A program made the position numbers and the translations under genes. The notes under the pieces are model-generated. The model ran no database searches. It was not told the origin of the DNA and saw only the letters and a program-made list of their open reading frames with translations. From Apostichopus japonicus (Eukaryota > Echinodermata > Holothuroidea > Aspidochirotida > Stichopodidae), in assembly GCF_037975245.1 (NCBI RefSeq), contig NC_092572.1, forward strand, positions 8,011,501-8,075,500: DNA of 64,000 bases, written 5' to 3'. This document shows, piece by piece, positions 1 to 13,121 of this stretch (within the stretch, counting starts at the first letter, position 1; every line of letters starts with the position of its first letter).

Positions 1-225
1 AGTGTACAATCGGTAATTTTCAAGACATATCAAACTTTATGTAGCAGGGATAAAAGCAAATTATGTCCAAGAGGGCAGCCAAGTCACCTGGATCCACCCC
101 CCCCCCCCACCGACCCTCCATCCCATTCAACAAGGATGAATTCACATAAAATCCTATGCTTTCAAATATTTGATCCTAATGAGAGCTCTAACCTGCTTTC
201 CCAGTTGCTAACCCCCCCCCTCCCC
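1..225 (+). repeat. Left fragment of the ~795-bp tandem array
   Basis: This stretch matches the start of the units that recur from 3238 onward: a phrase on a blank 'acatatcaaactttatgtag' background, the 'gagggcagccaagtc' block, a poly-C run and the 'cattcaacaagga' block. It breaks off in the C-rich part of the unit exactly where a hAT-like element begins, and the unit resumes at 2672. The window edge cuts the array on the left. Confidence 0.9.
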
Positions 226-893
226 GGGGCGTAGCCAGTATGTAGCACTGTAGGCCCGGGCCTACACGTTTAACCCAGTATGTAGCACTGTAGGCCCGGG
301 CCTACACTTTTTTGGCCAAGTTATCTTTTTTTAAACACCCATAATTCAAATCCATAAGCTTGCTGGACGAGTTTAAGAGTCTAGACATGAAAAACTATTG
401 AAATGAACGAAGCAAGAATATGGCTAAATTAGGTGACCTATTCTTCTGTCATCTAGGCTGTCATTTCTATCGCGTGCCGTTTCATTCAACACTCTACCCG
501 CCGAAAAAAAACTAGGATCCGATCTTGTCAGTTTTTTTTAAAATCTAGATTAGAACCCGTTTACGCAGATAATTTTTCAGTTGAGAAACATTCCACAGTC
601 AAATAAGCCTATCGTTGATTTACAGGCTTTATAGAGATGCAGCCTTTTGTTGCCTGTTGTTGTCACGATCGCCGTTCCAAGTTCCAAAACAGCCTTTGCT
701 ATACCAGCTTCTCTTGGGTACATTCACGATGTCCTACATCGGCGTCATTTTTATCAAATTGTGAATACTAACGCCCACTAGGATTGAGCCTACATTTCAT
801 CTGACGATTTTAAAAATTGTCCAAAAAATGAAACAGCAATTCTTAAAAGGCAGATAAGCAAGGGGGGAAATTAGCAAGTACCAAATTAGAAAT

Positions 894-2251
894 ATGATGG
901 GCACTGTTCAGGAAATTGCATTTGCATTTTCATACTCTGCTAAACGAAAATATCACTTTAAACTTGCCATGATGGAGAGCGAAACCGCCTAAGAAAAGAT
1001 GAAGAAAAGGGTTAAACTTAGAACCCTCTGTGAAACTAGATGGAGCAATCGAACTGATGCATTGTTCACTTTTAAATCATCTTTGACGTCGTTGTTGATG
1101 CTTTGGCCGAACTAGAGCTAAATAGTGATTCTAAAGCTCGTGCCTTCTCTTGCTCAATCCTGAAGTTCGAATGTATTGTTGCGTTAGTTGCAGCGGAGAG
1201 CATTCTACAGTACGTTGTTCCGTTATCAAAAATGCTACTACTAGAGGCGGAGCGTCTATACAGTCAAAGGGGCGTATGCCCCCCCCCCCCCAACTTTTTA
1301 CTTATTCGCGATTATTGACTTTTTTATTACGCTCTCATCTACCTGTTGACATTTGTCACATTTGGTTGGTGTAATTTTCTGAAAAGGCGATGACACTTAT
1401 TTATTTTTCGTTTATCTGCAAATTAGCAAGGCCCGGAAAGGGTCATTTCCGGCGATCTAGGGAGTATCTTTACTCACAAAATTTTGCACGCTCCGCACCA
1501 ACCTGTGGTGGCGCTCCGCTTAGATGATGTCGAAAGCGCCCCTGCAGAATATTCTCCCCCCTGATCAATACCCCTAGGTCCGCAACTGCTTCTAACACTA
1601 TGGTGATTGCCATTATGCATATTTAAATTAAAAAAAATCATAATGCATTTCCAAAAATGCATTGCTATATTACATTGTGACTTCTTTATATGCAGAAGCC
1701 ATTTATAGCCTACTATGAATAATGAGTATAGTTTTAATATCCCATAACCTACCCCATCTATTCGTATTTTGACATATTTCATTTGCTTTCATGCATGTAT
1801 CGATCGCGTGTGCAGGGACTTTATAATGATTTCACCTCATTTTGTCTCGAAAGAAAACTTGTTCCTTGTTTCCCAATTTGCACATGTTGGATATTGCAGT
1901 GATATATAGTATGCATTTTTTCCCTGAGGATTGGGGGGGGGGGCGTTGATGGAGTGATGTGTATACGCAAAAAAGATACTATAATAAGAGTTATAAAGGG
2001 TACTAAATATCAGGCTGCATCAGTCCAATCAAATTTCTGCAAAGTGCCCTTCGACGTCGGTGCCCCCCAGATTAAAAGTACTTCCGCCGCCCTTGCTTTC
2101 AGCGCAATGCGCAGAATAAAAAACTGCCTCCGTTCTACAATGAATGAAGAGAGACTCAGCGGTTTGGCACTCATGCACATCAACAGAGACTTTGCAATGG
2201 ACGTTGATTCTGTGCTGAAGAAATTTGCATTAGATGGCAATCGTCGGATAG
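894..2251 (+). pseudogene. Broken hAT-family transposase
   Basis: Three reading-frame pieces resemble ZMYM1/hAT-type transposases. Piece one (894-1092) reads through a region containing AFSYSAKR, meets a stop at about 990, then continues with the family hallmark CETRWSNRTDAL. Piece two, in another frame (about 1085-1235), contains DSKARAFSCSILKFE and VPLSKMLL. Piece three (about 2083-2251) is the C-terminal dimerisation region, with FSAMRRIKNCLRSTM and ERLSGLALMHINRD. At least one stop, one frameshift and a several-hundred-base interruption (about 1242-1950, with a second copy of the hairpin module) separate them, so the gene is dead. In the family this protein cuts and pastes the element by binding its inverted ends. 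Recognition rests on remembered motifs, not a search. Confidence 0.8.
1435..1597 (-). mobile_element. Nested end of a hairpin-module element inside the hAT transposon
   Basis: Read on the minus strand from about 1597, this has a C-poor, G-rich terminus, then a CTAAGCGGAGCGCCACC-like hairpin (1487-1521), then AAAATTTTG, then a CCTAGATCGCCGGAAA block. It is the same order seen at 2500-2640, 27374-27470, 28860-28965, 29350-29449 and 54481-54570. It interrupts the transposase remnant, so it is likely a later insertion. The other end may lie near 1242-1270, where GGGGCGTATGCCCC occurs. I could not find a matching target duplication. Confidence 0.5.
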
Positions 2252-2671
2252 CTCTCGCCTTCTCTTATTATGATAACTTAAACATTTACTTGCCACAGTT
2301 GTATCAAAGACAATTACTGGCTATAGTTGTATCAAAGACATTTCTGGCCTATCTTTGTATCTACAAGTATCAGAAGTTGAAAAGTAAGACTACTCTGTAC
2401 ATGTACCTTGCTAATTTAAATACATTTTGTAGAATTGAATTACGTCCTTTTTTAAATTGTTTGTTTTGGGGGTTTAAAAGTGATATTGAATGAGGTGTCT
2501 CAAGTTAGCAAGAGGCCAGGGAACCAGAGTGAACACTCGGGAAGGGACGTTTCCGGCCATCTGGGGGGTTTGTAAAACCAAAAATTTTCTTGTACGCTCC
2601 GCGCCAACCGATGGTGGCGCTCCGCTCAGATAGTTGTGCCTACAACTTTGAAAATCCTGGCTACGCCCCTG

Positions 2672-5600
2672 CTCCCCTCCCACTTTCTGCTCCACATGAT
2701 GGTTCCATATATTGGTGGAGCCTGTACAAGTTGTACAAGGTAATTTTCTACACTGATGTATTTGAGTCTAAGCAGTTTACCAATTTGGAATGACATCGAA
2801 ACTTTGAAACGGTGGAAATAAGATGGTCAAAAATTGATATTAGACTTCATTAAATTCTCACACACATTATGGGGACCCTAATAGTTGAAAAAAAAAAAAA
2901 ATTAACTATCATTTAATATACCTTAATCTATGCTGTTGGAAATGGTAAAAAAATCTTCCTCAAACAATAGGAGAAAACCCTAACAGTGTACAACCATATT
3001 TTCTCTGAGATATATCAAATTGTATGAATGTAGCATATGCAACAGCATATTTTCTCAATAGCGCTTTCCAATCATCTCCACCCCTCATTCCCACTCAACT
3101 AGTGGAATGATATGAAAACATTATTTAGACATAATATCACAATATTAGGGCATTATGGAGGTCTAACCCTGTATACGGTACCTGATTCCATAGTAACCGA
3201 CACCAACTGCCCCATGCAATGAGCTAGATAGTGTGATAGTGCACAATCTGTAATTTTAAAGACATATCAAACTTTATGTAGCAGGGATAAAAGCAAATTA
3301 TGTCCAAGAGGGCAGCCAAGTCACTTGGATCCATCCCCCCCCCCCCCCCACCGACCCTCCATCTCATTCAACAAGGACGAATTCACATAAAATCCTAAGC
3401 TTTCAAATATTTGATCCTAATGAGAGCTCTAACCTGCTTTCCCAGTTGCTAACCCCCCCCCCCTCCCCTCCCCCTTTCTGCTCCACATGATGGTTCCATA
3501 TATTGGTGGAGCCTGTAAAAGTTGTACAAGGCAATTTTCTACACTGATGTATTTGAGTCTAAGCAGTTTACCAATTTGGGATGACATGGAAACCTTGAAA
3601 TGGTGGAAATAAGATGGTCAAAAATTAATGGTAGATGTTCATTAAATTCTCACATACATAATGGGACCCTAAAAGTTGAAAACAAAAATAAAATTACCTA
3701 TCTTTAATACACTTTAATCTGTGCTGTTGGAAATGGTATAAAAATCTTTCTGGAACAATATGAGAAAACCACAACAGTGTACAACCATATTTTCTCTGAG
3801 ATATATCAAATTGTATGAATGTAGCATATGCAACAGTGTATTTTCTCAATAGGGCTTTCCAATCATCTCCACCCCTCATTCCCACTCAACTAGTGGAATG
3901 ATATGAAAACATTATTTAGACATAATATCACAATATTAGGGCATTATGGAGGTCTAACCCTGTATACGGTACCTGATTCCATAGTAACTGACACCAATTG
4001 CTCTGTGCAATGAGCTAGATAGTGTGATAGTTTACAATCTGTAATTTTCAAGACATATCAAACTTTATTTAGCAGGGATAAAAGCAAATAGTCTCCTGCC
4101 AAGCCCCTTGGACCCACCCCCTCCCCACCCTCCATCCCATTCAACATGGATGAATACACATAAAATCCTGTGCTTTCAAATATTTGATATTAATGAGATC
4201 TCAAACCTATGTACCTGCATTCCCAGTTGCCCTCTACAGCAACCACCGCCCCCCCCCCCCCCGCACCCCTTACTGCACCACATGATGGATCCACATATGG
4301 GTGGAGCCTGTAAAAGTTGTACAAGGTAATTTTCTACACTGATGTATTTGAGTCTAAGCAGTTTACCAATTTGGAATGACATCGAAACTTTGAAATGGTG
4401 GAAATAAGATGGTCAAAAATTAATATTAGACTTCATTAAATTCTCACACACATTATGGGGACCCTAATAGTTGAAAAAAAAAAAAAATTAACTATCATTT
4501 AATATACCTTAATCTATGCTGTTGGAAATGGTAAAAAAATCTTCCTCAAACAATAGGAGAAAAACCCTAACAGTGTACAACCCTATTTTCTCTGAGATAT
4601 ATCAAATTGTGTGAATGTAGCATATGCAACAGCGTATTTTCTTAATGGCGCTTTCCAATCATAACCACCCCTCCATTCCCACTCAACTAGTGGAATGATA
4701 TGAAAACATTATTTAGACATAATATCACAATATTAGGGCATTATGGAGGTCTAACCCTGTATACGGTACCTGATTCCATAGTAACCCACACCTTGAACTG
4801 CCCCATGCAATGAGCTAGATAGTGTACAATCTGTAATTTTCAAGACATATCAAACTTTATGTAGCAGGGATAAAAGCAAATTATGTCCAAGAGGGCAGCC
4901 AAGCCACTTGGATCCATCCCCCCCCCCCCCCACCGACCCTCCATCCCATTCAACAAGGACGAATTCACATAAAATCCTATGCTTTCAAATATTTGATCCT
5001 AATGAGAGCTCTAACCTGCTTTCCCAGTAGCTAACCCCCCCCCCCCCCCGCTCCCCCTTTCTGCTCCACATGATGGTTCCTTATATTGGTGGAGCCTGTA
5101 AAAGTTGTACAAGGTAATTTTCTACACTGATGTATTTGAGTCTAAGCAGTTTACCAACTTGGGATGACATGGAAACCTTGAAATAATGGAAATAAGATGG
5201 TCAAAAATTAATGGTAGATGTTCATTAAATTCTCACATGTATACATAATGGGACCCTAAAAGTTGAAAACAAAAATAAAATTACCTATCTTTAATACACT
5301 TTAATCTGTGCTGTTGGAAATGGTATAAAAATCTTTCTGGAACAATATGAGAAAACCACAACAGTGTACAACCCTATTTTCTCTGAGATATATCAAATTG
5401 TATGAATGTAGCATATGCAACAGTGTATTTTCTCAATCGGACTTTCCAATCATCTCCACCCCTCATTCCCACTCAACTAGTGGAATGATATGAAAACATT
5501 ATTTAGACATAATATCACAATATTAGGGCATAATGGAGGTCTAACCCTGTATACGGTACCTGATTCCATAGTAACCCACACCTTGAACTGCCCCATGCAA

Positions 5601-8390
5601 TGAGCTAGATAGTGTGATAGTGTACAATCTGTAATTTTCAAGACATATCAAACTTTATGTAGCAGGGATAAAAGCAAAATATATCCAAGAGGGCAGCCAA
5701 GTCACTTGGATCCATTCCCCCCCCCCCCCCACCGACCCTCCATCCCATTCAACAAAGATGAATTCACATAAAATCCTATGCTCTAAAATATTTGATCCTA
5801 ATGAGAGCTCTAACCTGCTTTCCCAGTTGCTACCCCCCTCCCCTCCCCTCCCCCTATCTGCTCCACATGATGGTTTTACATATTGGTGGTGAATGTAAAA
5901 GTTGGAGAAAGTAATTTTCTACACTGATATATTTGAGATTGAGCAGTTTCCCAATTTGGGATGGCATGGAAACCTTGAAATGGTGGAAATAAGATGGTCA
6001 AAAATTAATGGTAGATGTTCATTAAATTCTCACATACATAATGGGACCCTAAAAGTTGAAAACAAAAATAAAATTAACTATCATTTAATATACCTTAATC
6101 TATGCTGTTGGAAATGGTAAAAAAATCTTCCCCAAACAATATGAGAAAACCACAACAGTGTACAACCCTATTTTCTCTGAGATATATCAAATTGTATGAA
6201 TGTAGCATATGCAACAGCATATTTTCTCAATAGCGCTTTCCAATCATCTCCACCCCTCATTCCCACTCAACTAGTGGAATGATATGAAAACATTATTTAG
6301 ACATAATATCACAATATTAGGGCATTATGGAGGTCTAACCCTGTATACGGTACCTGATTCCATAGTAACCGACACCAACTGCCCCATGCAATGAGCTAGA
6401 TAGTGTGATAGGGTACAATCTGTAATTTTCAAGACATATCAAACTTTTTGTAGCAGGGATAAAAGCAAATTATGTCCAAGAGGGCAGCCAAGTCGCTTGG
6501 ATCCACCCCTTCCCCCCCCCCCCCCACCGACCCTCCATCCCATTCAACAAGGATGAATTCACATAAAATCCTATGCTTTCAAATATTTGATCCTAATGAG
6601 AGCTCTAACCTGCTTTCCCAGTTGCTAACCCCCCCCCCCCTCCCCTCCCACTTTCTGCTCCACATGATGGTTCCATATATTGGTGGTGCCTGTACAAGTT
6701 GTACAAGGTAATTTTCTACACTGATGTATTTGAGTCTAAGCAGTTTACCAATTTGGAATGACATCGAAACTTTGAAACGGTGGAAATAAGATGGTCAAAA
6801 ATTGATATTAGACTGTTCATTAAATTCTCACACACATTATGGGGACCCTAATAGTTGAAAAAAAAAAACATTCTACATTACATTTAATAAACATCACTTT
6901 AATCTATGCTGTTGGAAATGGTAAAAAAATCTTTCTGGAACAATATGAGAAAACCCTAACAGTGTACAACCCTATTTTCTCTGAGATATATCAAATTGTA
7001 TGAATGTAGCATATGCAACAGCGTATTTTCTCAATAGCGCTTTCCAATCATCTCCACCCCTCATTCCCACTCAACTAGGGGAATGATATGAAAATATTAT
7101 TTAGACATAATATCACAATATTAGGGCATTATGGAGGTCTAACCCTGTATACGGTACCTGATTCCATAGTAACCGACACCAACTGCCCCATGCAATGAGC
7201 TAGATAGTGTGATAGTGTACAATCTGTAATTTTCAAGACATATCAAACTTTATGTAGCAGGGATAAAAGCAAATTATGACCAAGAGGGCACCCAAGTCAC
7301 TTGGATCCACCCCCCCTCCGCCCACCGACCCTCCATCCCATTCAACAAGGATGAATTCACATAAAATCCTATGCTCTAAAATATTTGATCCTAATGAGAG
7401 CTCTAACCTGCTTTCCCAGTTGCTACCCCCTCCCCTCCCCTCCCCCCTATCTGCTCCACATGATGGTTCTTCATATTGGTGGTGAATGTAAAAGTTGGAG
7501 AAAGTAATTTTCTACACTGATATATTTGAGGTTGAGCAGTTTCCCAATTTGGGATGGCATGGAAACCTTGAAATGGTGGAAATAAGATGGTCAAAAATTA
7601 ATGGTAGATGTTCATTAAATTCTCACATACATAATGGGACCCTAAAAGTTGAAAACAAAAATAAAATTAACTATCATTTAATATACCTTAATCTATGCTG
7701 TTGGAAATGGTAAAAAAATCTTCCTCAAACAATAGGAGAAAACCCTAACAGTGTACAACCCTATTTTCTCTGAGATATATCAAATTGTATGAATGTAGCA
7801 TATGCAACAGCATATTTTCTCAATAGCGCTTTCCAATCATCTCCACCCCTCATTCCCACTCAACTAGTGGAATGATATGAAAACATTATTTAGACATAAT
7901 ATCACAATATTAGGGCATTATGGAGGTCTAACCCTGTATACGGTACCTGATTCCATTGTAACCCACACCTTGAACTGCCCCATGCAATGAGCTAGATAGT
8001 GTGATAGTGTACAATCTGTAATTTTCAAGACATATCAAACTTTATGTAGCAGGGATAAAAGCAAATTATGTCCAAGAGGGCAGCCAAGTCGCTTGGATCC
8101 ACCCCTTCCCCCCCCCCCCCCACCGACCCTCCATCCCATTCAACAAGGATGAATTCACATAAAATCCTATGCTTTCAAATATGCTATGCGAATGACAGCG
8201 CTAACATGCATACCTGCTTTCCCAGTTTCCCCCTCACCATCCCCCCCCCCCCCCTTGCCCAACATAATGGTTTCACATATGGTAGGTAGCGGGTAAAAGT
8301 TAGACAAGGTAATTTTCTACACTGACCTTATTCAAGATTAAACAGTTTACCATTATAGAGTAACATCAAAGCTTTGAATTGTTTGATATT
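2672..8390 (+). repeat. Tandem array, ~795-bp units, two alternating subtypes
   Basis: Unit starts (the 'acaatctgtaattttcaag' block) lie at about 3241, 4031, 4824, 5621, 6412, 7215 and 8008, giving periods of 790-803 bp. Each unit has two C-rich or C/T tracts, at its start and about 140 bp later. Two subtypes can be told apart by their middle. Type A has 'cacattatggggaccctaat' followed by a poly-A run (units ending near 3.2, 4.8 and 7.2 kb). Type B has 'cataatgggaccctaaaag' and 'gaaaacaaaaataaaatta' (units near 3.7, 5.2, 6.0 and 7.6 kb). The order is A-B-A-B-B'-A-B'. The last copy decays after about 8250 and fades out near 8390. Short reading frames in it are recurrent translations of the repeat, not genes. 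Confidence 0.95.
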
Positions 8391-9944
8391 ATTAAAGATG
8401 TTATACTCTCTGGGATGTAAATGCATTACTTTGATGCATATTTACGGAGTAGTATGCATGCCCTGAACTTACCTGCTTCTTGCCTTAGCTATCTATAGTG
8501 AACAAAAAATTCCTTTTCCCTTGATGATGTGGAAGTTGTTTGATCTAAATATGAAGAAATAAAGAAAATGTCCATGTCAAGATATTACAAACTTTCTGTT
8601 GTACATTCCTTGTATCTCCATGAGGGCAATTAGGATTAAGATAAATAATACCACATTAATTAAACAATAGGAGTTGCAACTGCTGGAATGTAATCCAGGG
8701 TGAAGAGCAATCATCATAGCATATAACACTACTTGAAAACCGTATATATGGCACAATTTGAAGTGAAATAAAAACAAATTATCTCGGTTGGAAGGAATGC
8801 AATTTCTTCCCTAGTAGAGTGTCACAGAACCACCGAACCTCTTTTCTATTTTGTTGTATCTTATATTCCCATTGAGCCTATATGAATACAAAGCTTTTAT
8901 GCCAATCATGTAAAGTATATATCTGCCACCAATTGTAACTGCAGGTTTTACCAATTAGCATGAAGCCTGCATAAATAGCATAAACATGTTATTAGAAATA
9001 GTAGTCATCATTGTGCAACTTCTAAAGTGTAATTTTAAATTGCTAAAAAGTAAGCAGTGATTACAACAGCAACATTACTTGTACAGATATAGTTCTGAAG
9101 CAATAAAATTTATACTTACCAGTTTAGCATTGTGACAAGTTGACAGATCTTGATAGGAATCGCTAGATGGCTCAGGTGCCAAATTCCGTCCATACTCAAA
9201 ATATGCTTTATCTGAATTCGTCATACATGAATACCTGGAACTTGTTTTCAATAAATTCTGTTCTTGCATGTACAGAACTCTTAAGGAGTATGTCAAATTT
9301 AGGTGAAAGAGAGTATTTAAACTATGAAAATCTCTTATATTATTACATAGGCTATTCTGTAACCTTGAAGAAAAAAAGAGTTCTAACAATTAATTTACGA
9401 CAAAATCCCCCGTATGGATTACCTTCAGCATATACAGGCTATGGCTACTATTTCAGGAGGCTGTATCATGCTTTTGTATATTGATATTGACAAATGGTCA
9501 ATTCAAAATTATTACCTACTAGTAAGCCTAAGTGAAATCTTTCCAACTATTTATATTTGTTTATGGAGGTGTAAACTTCTAAAACATGAACTCCCAGACA
9601 AAAGAATGCATAGATGCAAACAATGTTGGGAAGTACATACCATTTTCATGCAATCTGGGATCATATTTTAGCAACAGCCTTCTCCATACACTGCTTGCCA
9701 ACCAAAAGTGGTGCTTGCATTATTGCCACCATGCCCCCTCCCCTCCCCACCCCACCCCACCCTGCACTAAAAATTTCTTATAAACCCCTAAAAAAACTCC
9801 TTTTCATACTAAAAGCTCTATCCAACACTAAGCCGGTTATACAATTGATGGATCTAATGATGTGAGTAAATACATGTACTTGCTCTTTGAAACCGAGTTC
9901 CACTTTCCTGAAAAAAGGCATCCCCCCTCTTTGCCAGGCTAACA
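8391..9944. other. Anonymous AT-rich sequence
   Basis: No coding region, RNA gene or mobile-element end is recognised. A C-rich low-complexity run lies at 9729-9766. The short open frames here overlap on both strands, lack splice-site support and show no protein-like composition. Confidence 0.5.
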
Positions 9945-10290
9945 CCAGCCTGCGCCCTTGAAATGTGGCTTTGGTAACCAGAGCCTGGCTTTTGAATTTT
10001 CTGTATACTATTTGTACATAGAGTTACACATTTTGGGGGGCGCTCTTCAAAAATACCATAGGTCCCCACAATGTGTGTTGAAAAATTTTCAAGAAAGAAG
10101 AAAAAATTTAAAAAAATCAAAAATCCTTATTTTCATCTAAAACATGCAAAATAAGTTTTTTATTAGCAAAACATTATGGGGACCTGATACAGGTCCCCAC
10201 AATGTTCACAGTCCCCATAGCGAAGGTGTGTTGTCACATGCGGGTCCCCGTAAACCACCTTACGCAAACACACACACACTTTCTGAACAC
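9945..10290. repeat. Dispersed repeat with inverted GGTCCCCAC motifs
   Basis: The phrase GGTCCCCACAATG occurs at about 10062 and 10192, and its complement ATTATGGGGACC at 10173. The pair at 10172-10204 forms an imperfect hairpin with a short loop. The segment ends in a run of CA dinucleotides (about 10267-10281). This looks like a small non-autonomous DNA element, but I could not define both termini or a target duplication. Confidence 0.45.
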
Positions 10291-10602
10291 CAACCAATTG
10301 TTTGATTTCTTTGTTGATATTTTGCAGTATCTTATTCAATCTTTTACGAGCAGTTGGATGGTGGATCTTTAAGGGATTTCATGATGACACATTACCAAGG
10401 TGCAAGGGAGTCCCATGCGGCGTCAGCGGGCACTGGTAACCAAGACTTCTCACAAGAAAAGATGAAAACGGACCGCAAGAACTGATATATTTTGCATCAA
10501 ATAGAAATAAAGATTGCGTTTTCTTTCGGGGCAATAGGTACACCAATTGACAATTTTTCCGTTTTTGTATATTGATAACAGCTATTGAACGTTCAGGTGC
10601 CA

Positions 10603-11125
10603 TTATCTTATAAGTACTTAAACGTATACACTCCATTCCACTTACTATATTGGATCATTTTTAATGTCTACGTTTCTTAAAGTTTCACTTTTCCTGTCAA
10701 TGAATTACAGCTTGAAGTGCACATCGTTTTCATTACGACAAGAACCTCACAGTTGTACGTAAATATCAAAACACTGCTACTTGACCTCACATACTATTCT
10801 TGTGATGTATACTTATATAAAGATAAAGGTTCTGTTAAACTAACTTATCAACACCTGGAAGTAACGTGGAAGTAACGTTTCCCGTGACTTGGTATCGGGA
10901 AGTTTAGAAAAGTTCACAACACTGTTTGAAAGCTTTTTTGAATCATCTTAAGTACTTAAACATGATGTAGACATATACTCCACCTACGTATACTGGACAC
11001 TTTGAGTATCTACGTGTTTTTAAAGTTTAACTTTTCTTGTCAATGTATTACTTCTTGAAGTGCACATCTGTTTCAACACAATACGAACTTCACACAATTC
11101 CTTTGTATCCAAATATCGTTAAAAT
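10603..11125 (+). repeat. Diverged direct duplication of ~180 bp
   Basis: About 10603-10790 and 10945-11125 share the same order of phrases: 'aagtacttaaac', 'gtctacgtttcttaaagttt' versus a close variant, 'cttgaagtgcacatc', then 'acttcacac' or 'acctcacag' followed by 'aaatatc'. The copies lie about 340 bp apart and differ by many substitutions and small gaps. No gene is seen in either copy. Confidence 0.7.
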
Positions 11126-13115
11126 TTTCTATATATTGACGTATGTAATTAATGTCCTTAGCTGTACCAAAGACACAATTAGGTCCTCTTATGATATTTA
11201 AAATGAAGATCATTATTTTGCTATTCATTTGCCTAACTAAATATATTTCTTTATCGCTTTCATCCTGCCTAAGTTCTGTCACCCAGCGGTGTGCCTAAAG
11301 AAAGTTCTTCTCTCTAGTATTGGACAGTGCAAGCTGTATGATATCTGTCCTTTGACCGCAGCTATGAGAAAGGTTGAAGAACTCATGAAAAATGTAACCG
11401 AATTCGTAACATGTATGAGGGACATATGACGAAATATTAGAAGTTTAGAGGGTTGGACTGAGCTCGATGAAATGTAGTAGCCTTAATGTTGTACTAAAGA
11501 TCTGATGTAAACATATGCGAAGTCAGAGAAATGGCCACTTTAAGTGCAAACGATTCCGTCGTTAAATATTATTCAATAAATGATCTCGCCATCCTAAACA
11601 ACTCATTTTGGTATTTCTATCAAATCCATGATCTTGTGAGTACGTTTTATTTTATTTCGTTAACTGCTTAAGGCATATAACTTTGCAGTTTTCCACTTCA
11701 ACAGGAACGTCCACCCATTGCATTGATGCCTCCCAGGACAATTTTCATGCAGGAATATTATCAAGCTAGCGATGTATGGGGAAATGCAGTACTTATTTGG
11801 GAGTTATTTTCTTTTGATAAGAACAAAAATCTACGTATCACTGTTTCTGATGTAGCAATTAAGAGGGTGGTTCGGATAATCCATTCTTAAGCATTATATC
11901 CCTTTTTAATATGTAAAGAAGATATTGTTTGTTTCAATTTCGTCTGTAAGTTATCTGAAATCATTGCTTGTTTAATATTAACTTGTGTTGGGGAGGCATG
12001 CAAGATAAATTAGATGACCATTACTGTTATGTTGGGCTCTACAGTACTTACAATACTTCTAATAATTAAGGTGATAACCAGTATATTGTTGACATTTACG
12101 CGCAATAGTATATGGGAAAAAAGGTCAATGGCAACTGATCACATTAAAGGTATATATTCTCATGTAGAAGATCACATGTGTTAAAGCATAAAATACCTAC
12201 TTTATATTGTCATTCTTAGAATTGAGGTGCGAAAGAGAAATAGAAACCAAGTAATATCGTTATCCATGTCAGATCTGTAAGTTTAGTTAAAACTAACAAA
12301 CAGTGAAACGGAAATGGGTATTTTATCTGGATATGATTCAAACCGATATCCACGTTTCCAACACCCCCCCCCCTCCCTCTTTACCCTTCCCACAACCACT
12401 CCATATCATGATATAATAAATGAATTCGCTGCGGAGTCAGAGACCCCGAAACCTATAAAGAATAAAATTGAAAAGGGAACTCCATGTAAGTATGATGATG
12501 ATTTTTTTACCTTGAGTTACAGACAGGGCCTTTAAGACTACTAGTCATTAATATTCACGTTCATAAAACACAGCTTTTTTAAGATGATATGTACTGCCAA
12601 AAGAAGCATTTGGGTAAGCACTTGCGAGACCATTAAGTATCATACCTGCAACTGTTTTTGTCTTTTGCCTTTACTACTAATAATTCTCGACGTATGTTAT
12701 AATCGAATGTACAACTCATTAGTAGCACTAGACACAGCATACGTATGGAAAACAGCCACTCGTTAGCAGTAAACGTATAGGGTATGTATACACGTACATC
12801 ACAGAACATAATCATAGATTTTGAAAGATCTAATATATGTATAATATTCATAGTCTTTCTTCTTTCGGAATAACGTCATAGGAGTAATACAAATCATTGC
12901 AGACGATTTATAATATATGAATTGATACACATTTACAGAGTTATAATTTTTATTGAAACATTCAGGGATAGTCGGCAAATTCGAACATTTTCAACAACAC
13001 AAAAAAAGAAACTAATGGTCATGAATTTCGAAATTTTATTCCACATTTTTTCACAAGTATGGTATTATGCTCTCTTCTTGTAGCGACAGAAAAAGGGAGC
13101 GACCTAATTTAGTAC
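11126..13115. other. Anonymous AT-rich sequence with the start of a dispersed duplication
   Basis: No coding exon is supported. At 12308-12355 a short stretch ('gatttcaaaccgatat'-like) matches 27273-27319. This is the first of several colinear matches between 12.3-17.9 kb and 27.3-36.1 kb. A C-run lies at 12363-12371. Confidence 0.5.
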
Positions 13116-13121
13116 GATAGC

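Larger units (their letters stand above)
224..2671 (+). mobile_element. hAT-like DNA transposon inserted in the tandem array
   Basis: The element interrupts one array unit. Its ends are inverted repeats: GGGGCGTAGCCAG at 226-238 and CTGGCTACGCCCC at 2657-2669, and the right end continues as CCCCTG, so the full terminus was probably CAGGGGCGTAGCCAG. The flanks are C-rich low complexity, so the 8-bp target duplication expected for hAT cannot be read with confidence. Just inside the left end a 32-bp segment containing the perfect palindrome TGTAGGCCCGGGCCTACA is duplicated (236-267 and 276-307). A GC-rich hairpin lies at 2593-2629, about 42 bp from the right end. The interior carries hAT transposase remnants (894-2251). 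Confidence 0.85.

Noticed and set aside
1-8390. CRISPR-like spacing in the array of 795-bp units
   Set aside because: Units are far too long, have no short repeat-spacer pattern, and the sequence is eukaryotic.
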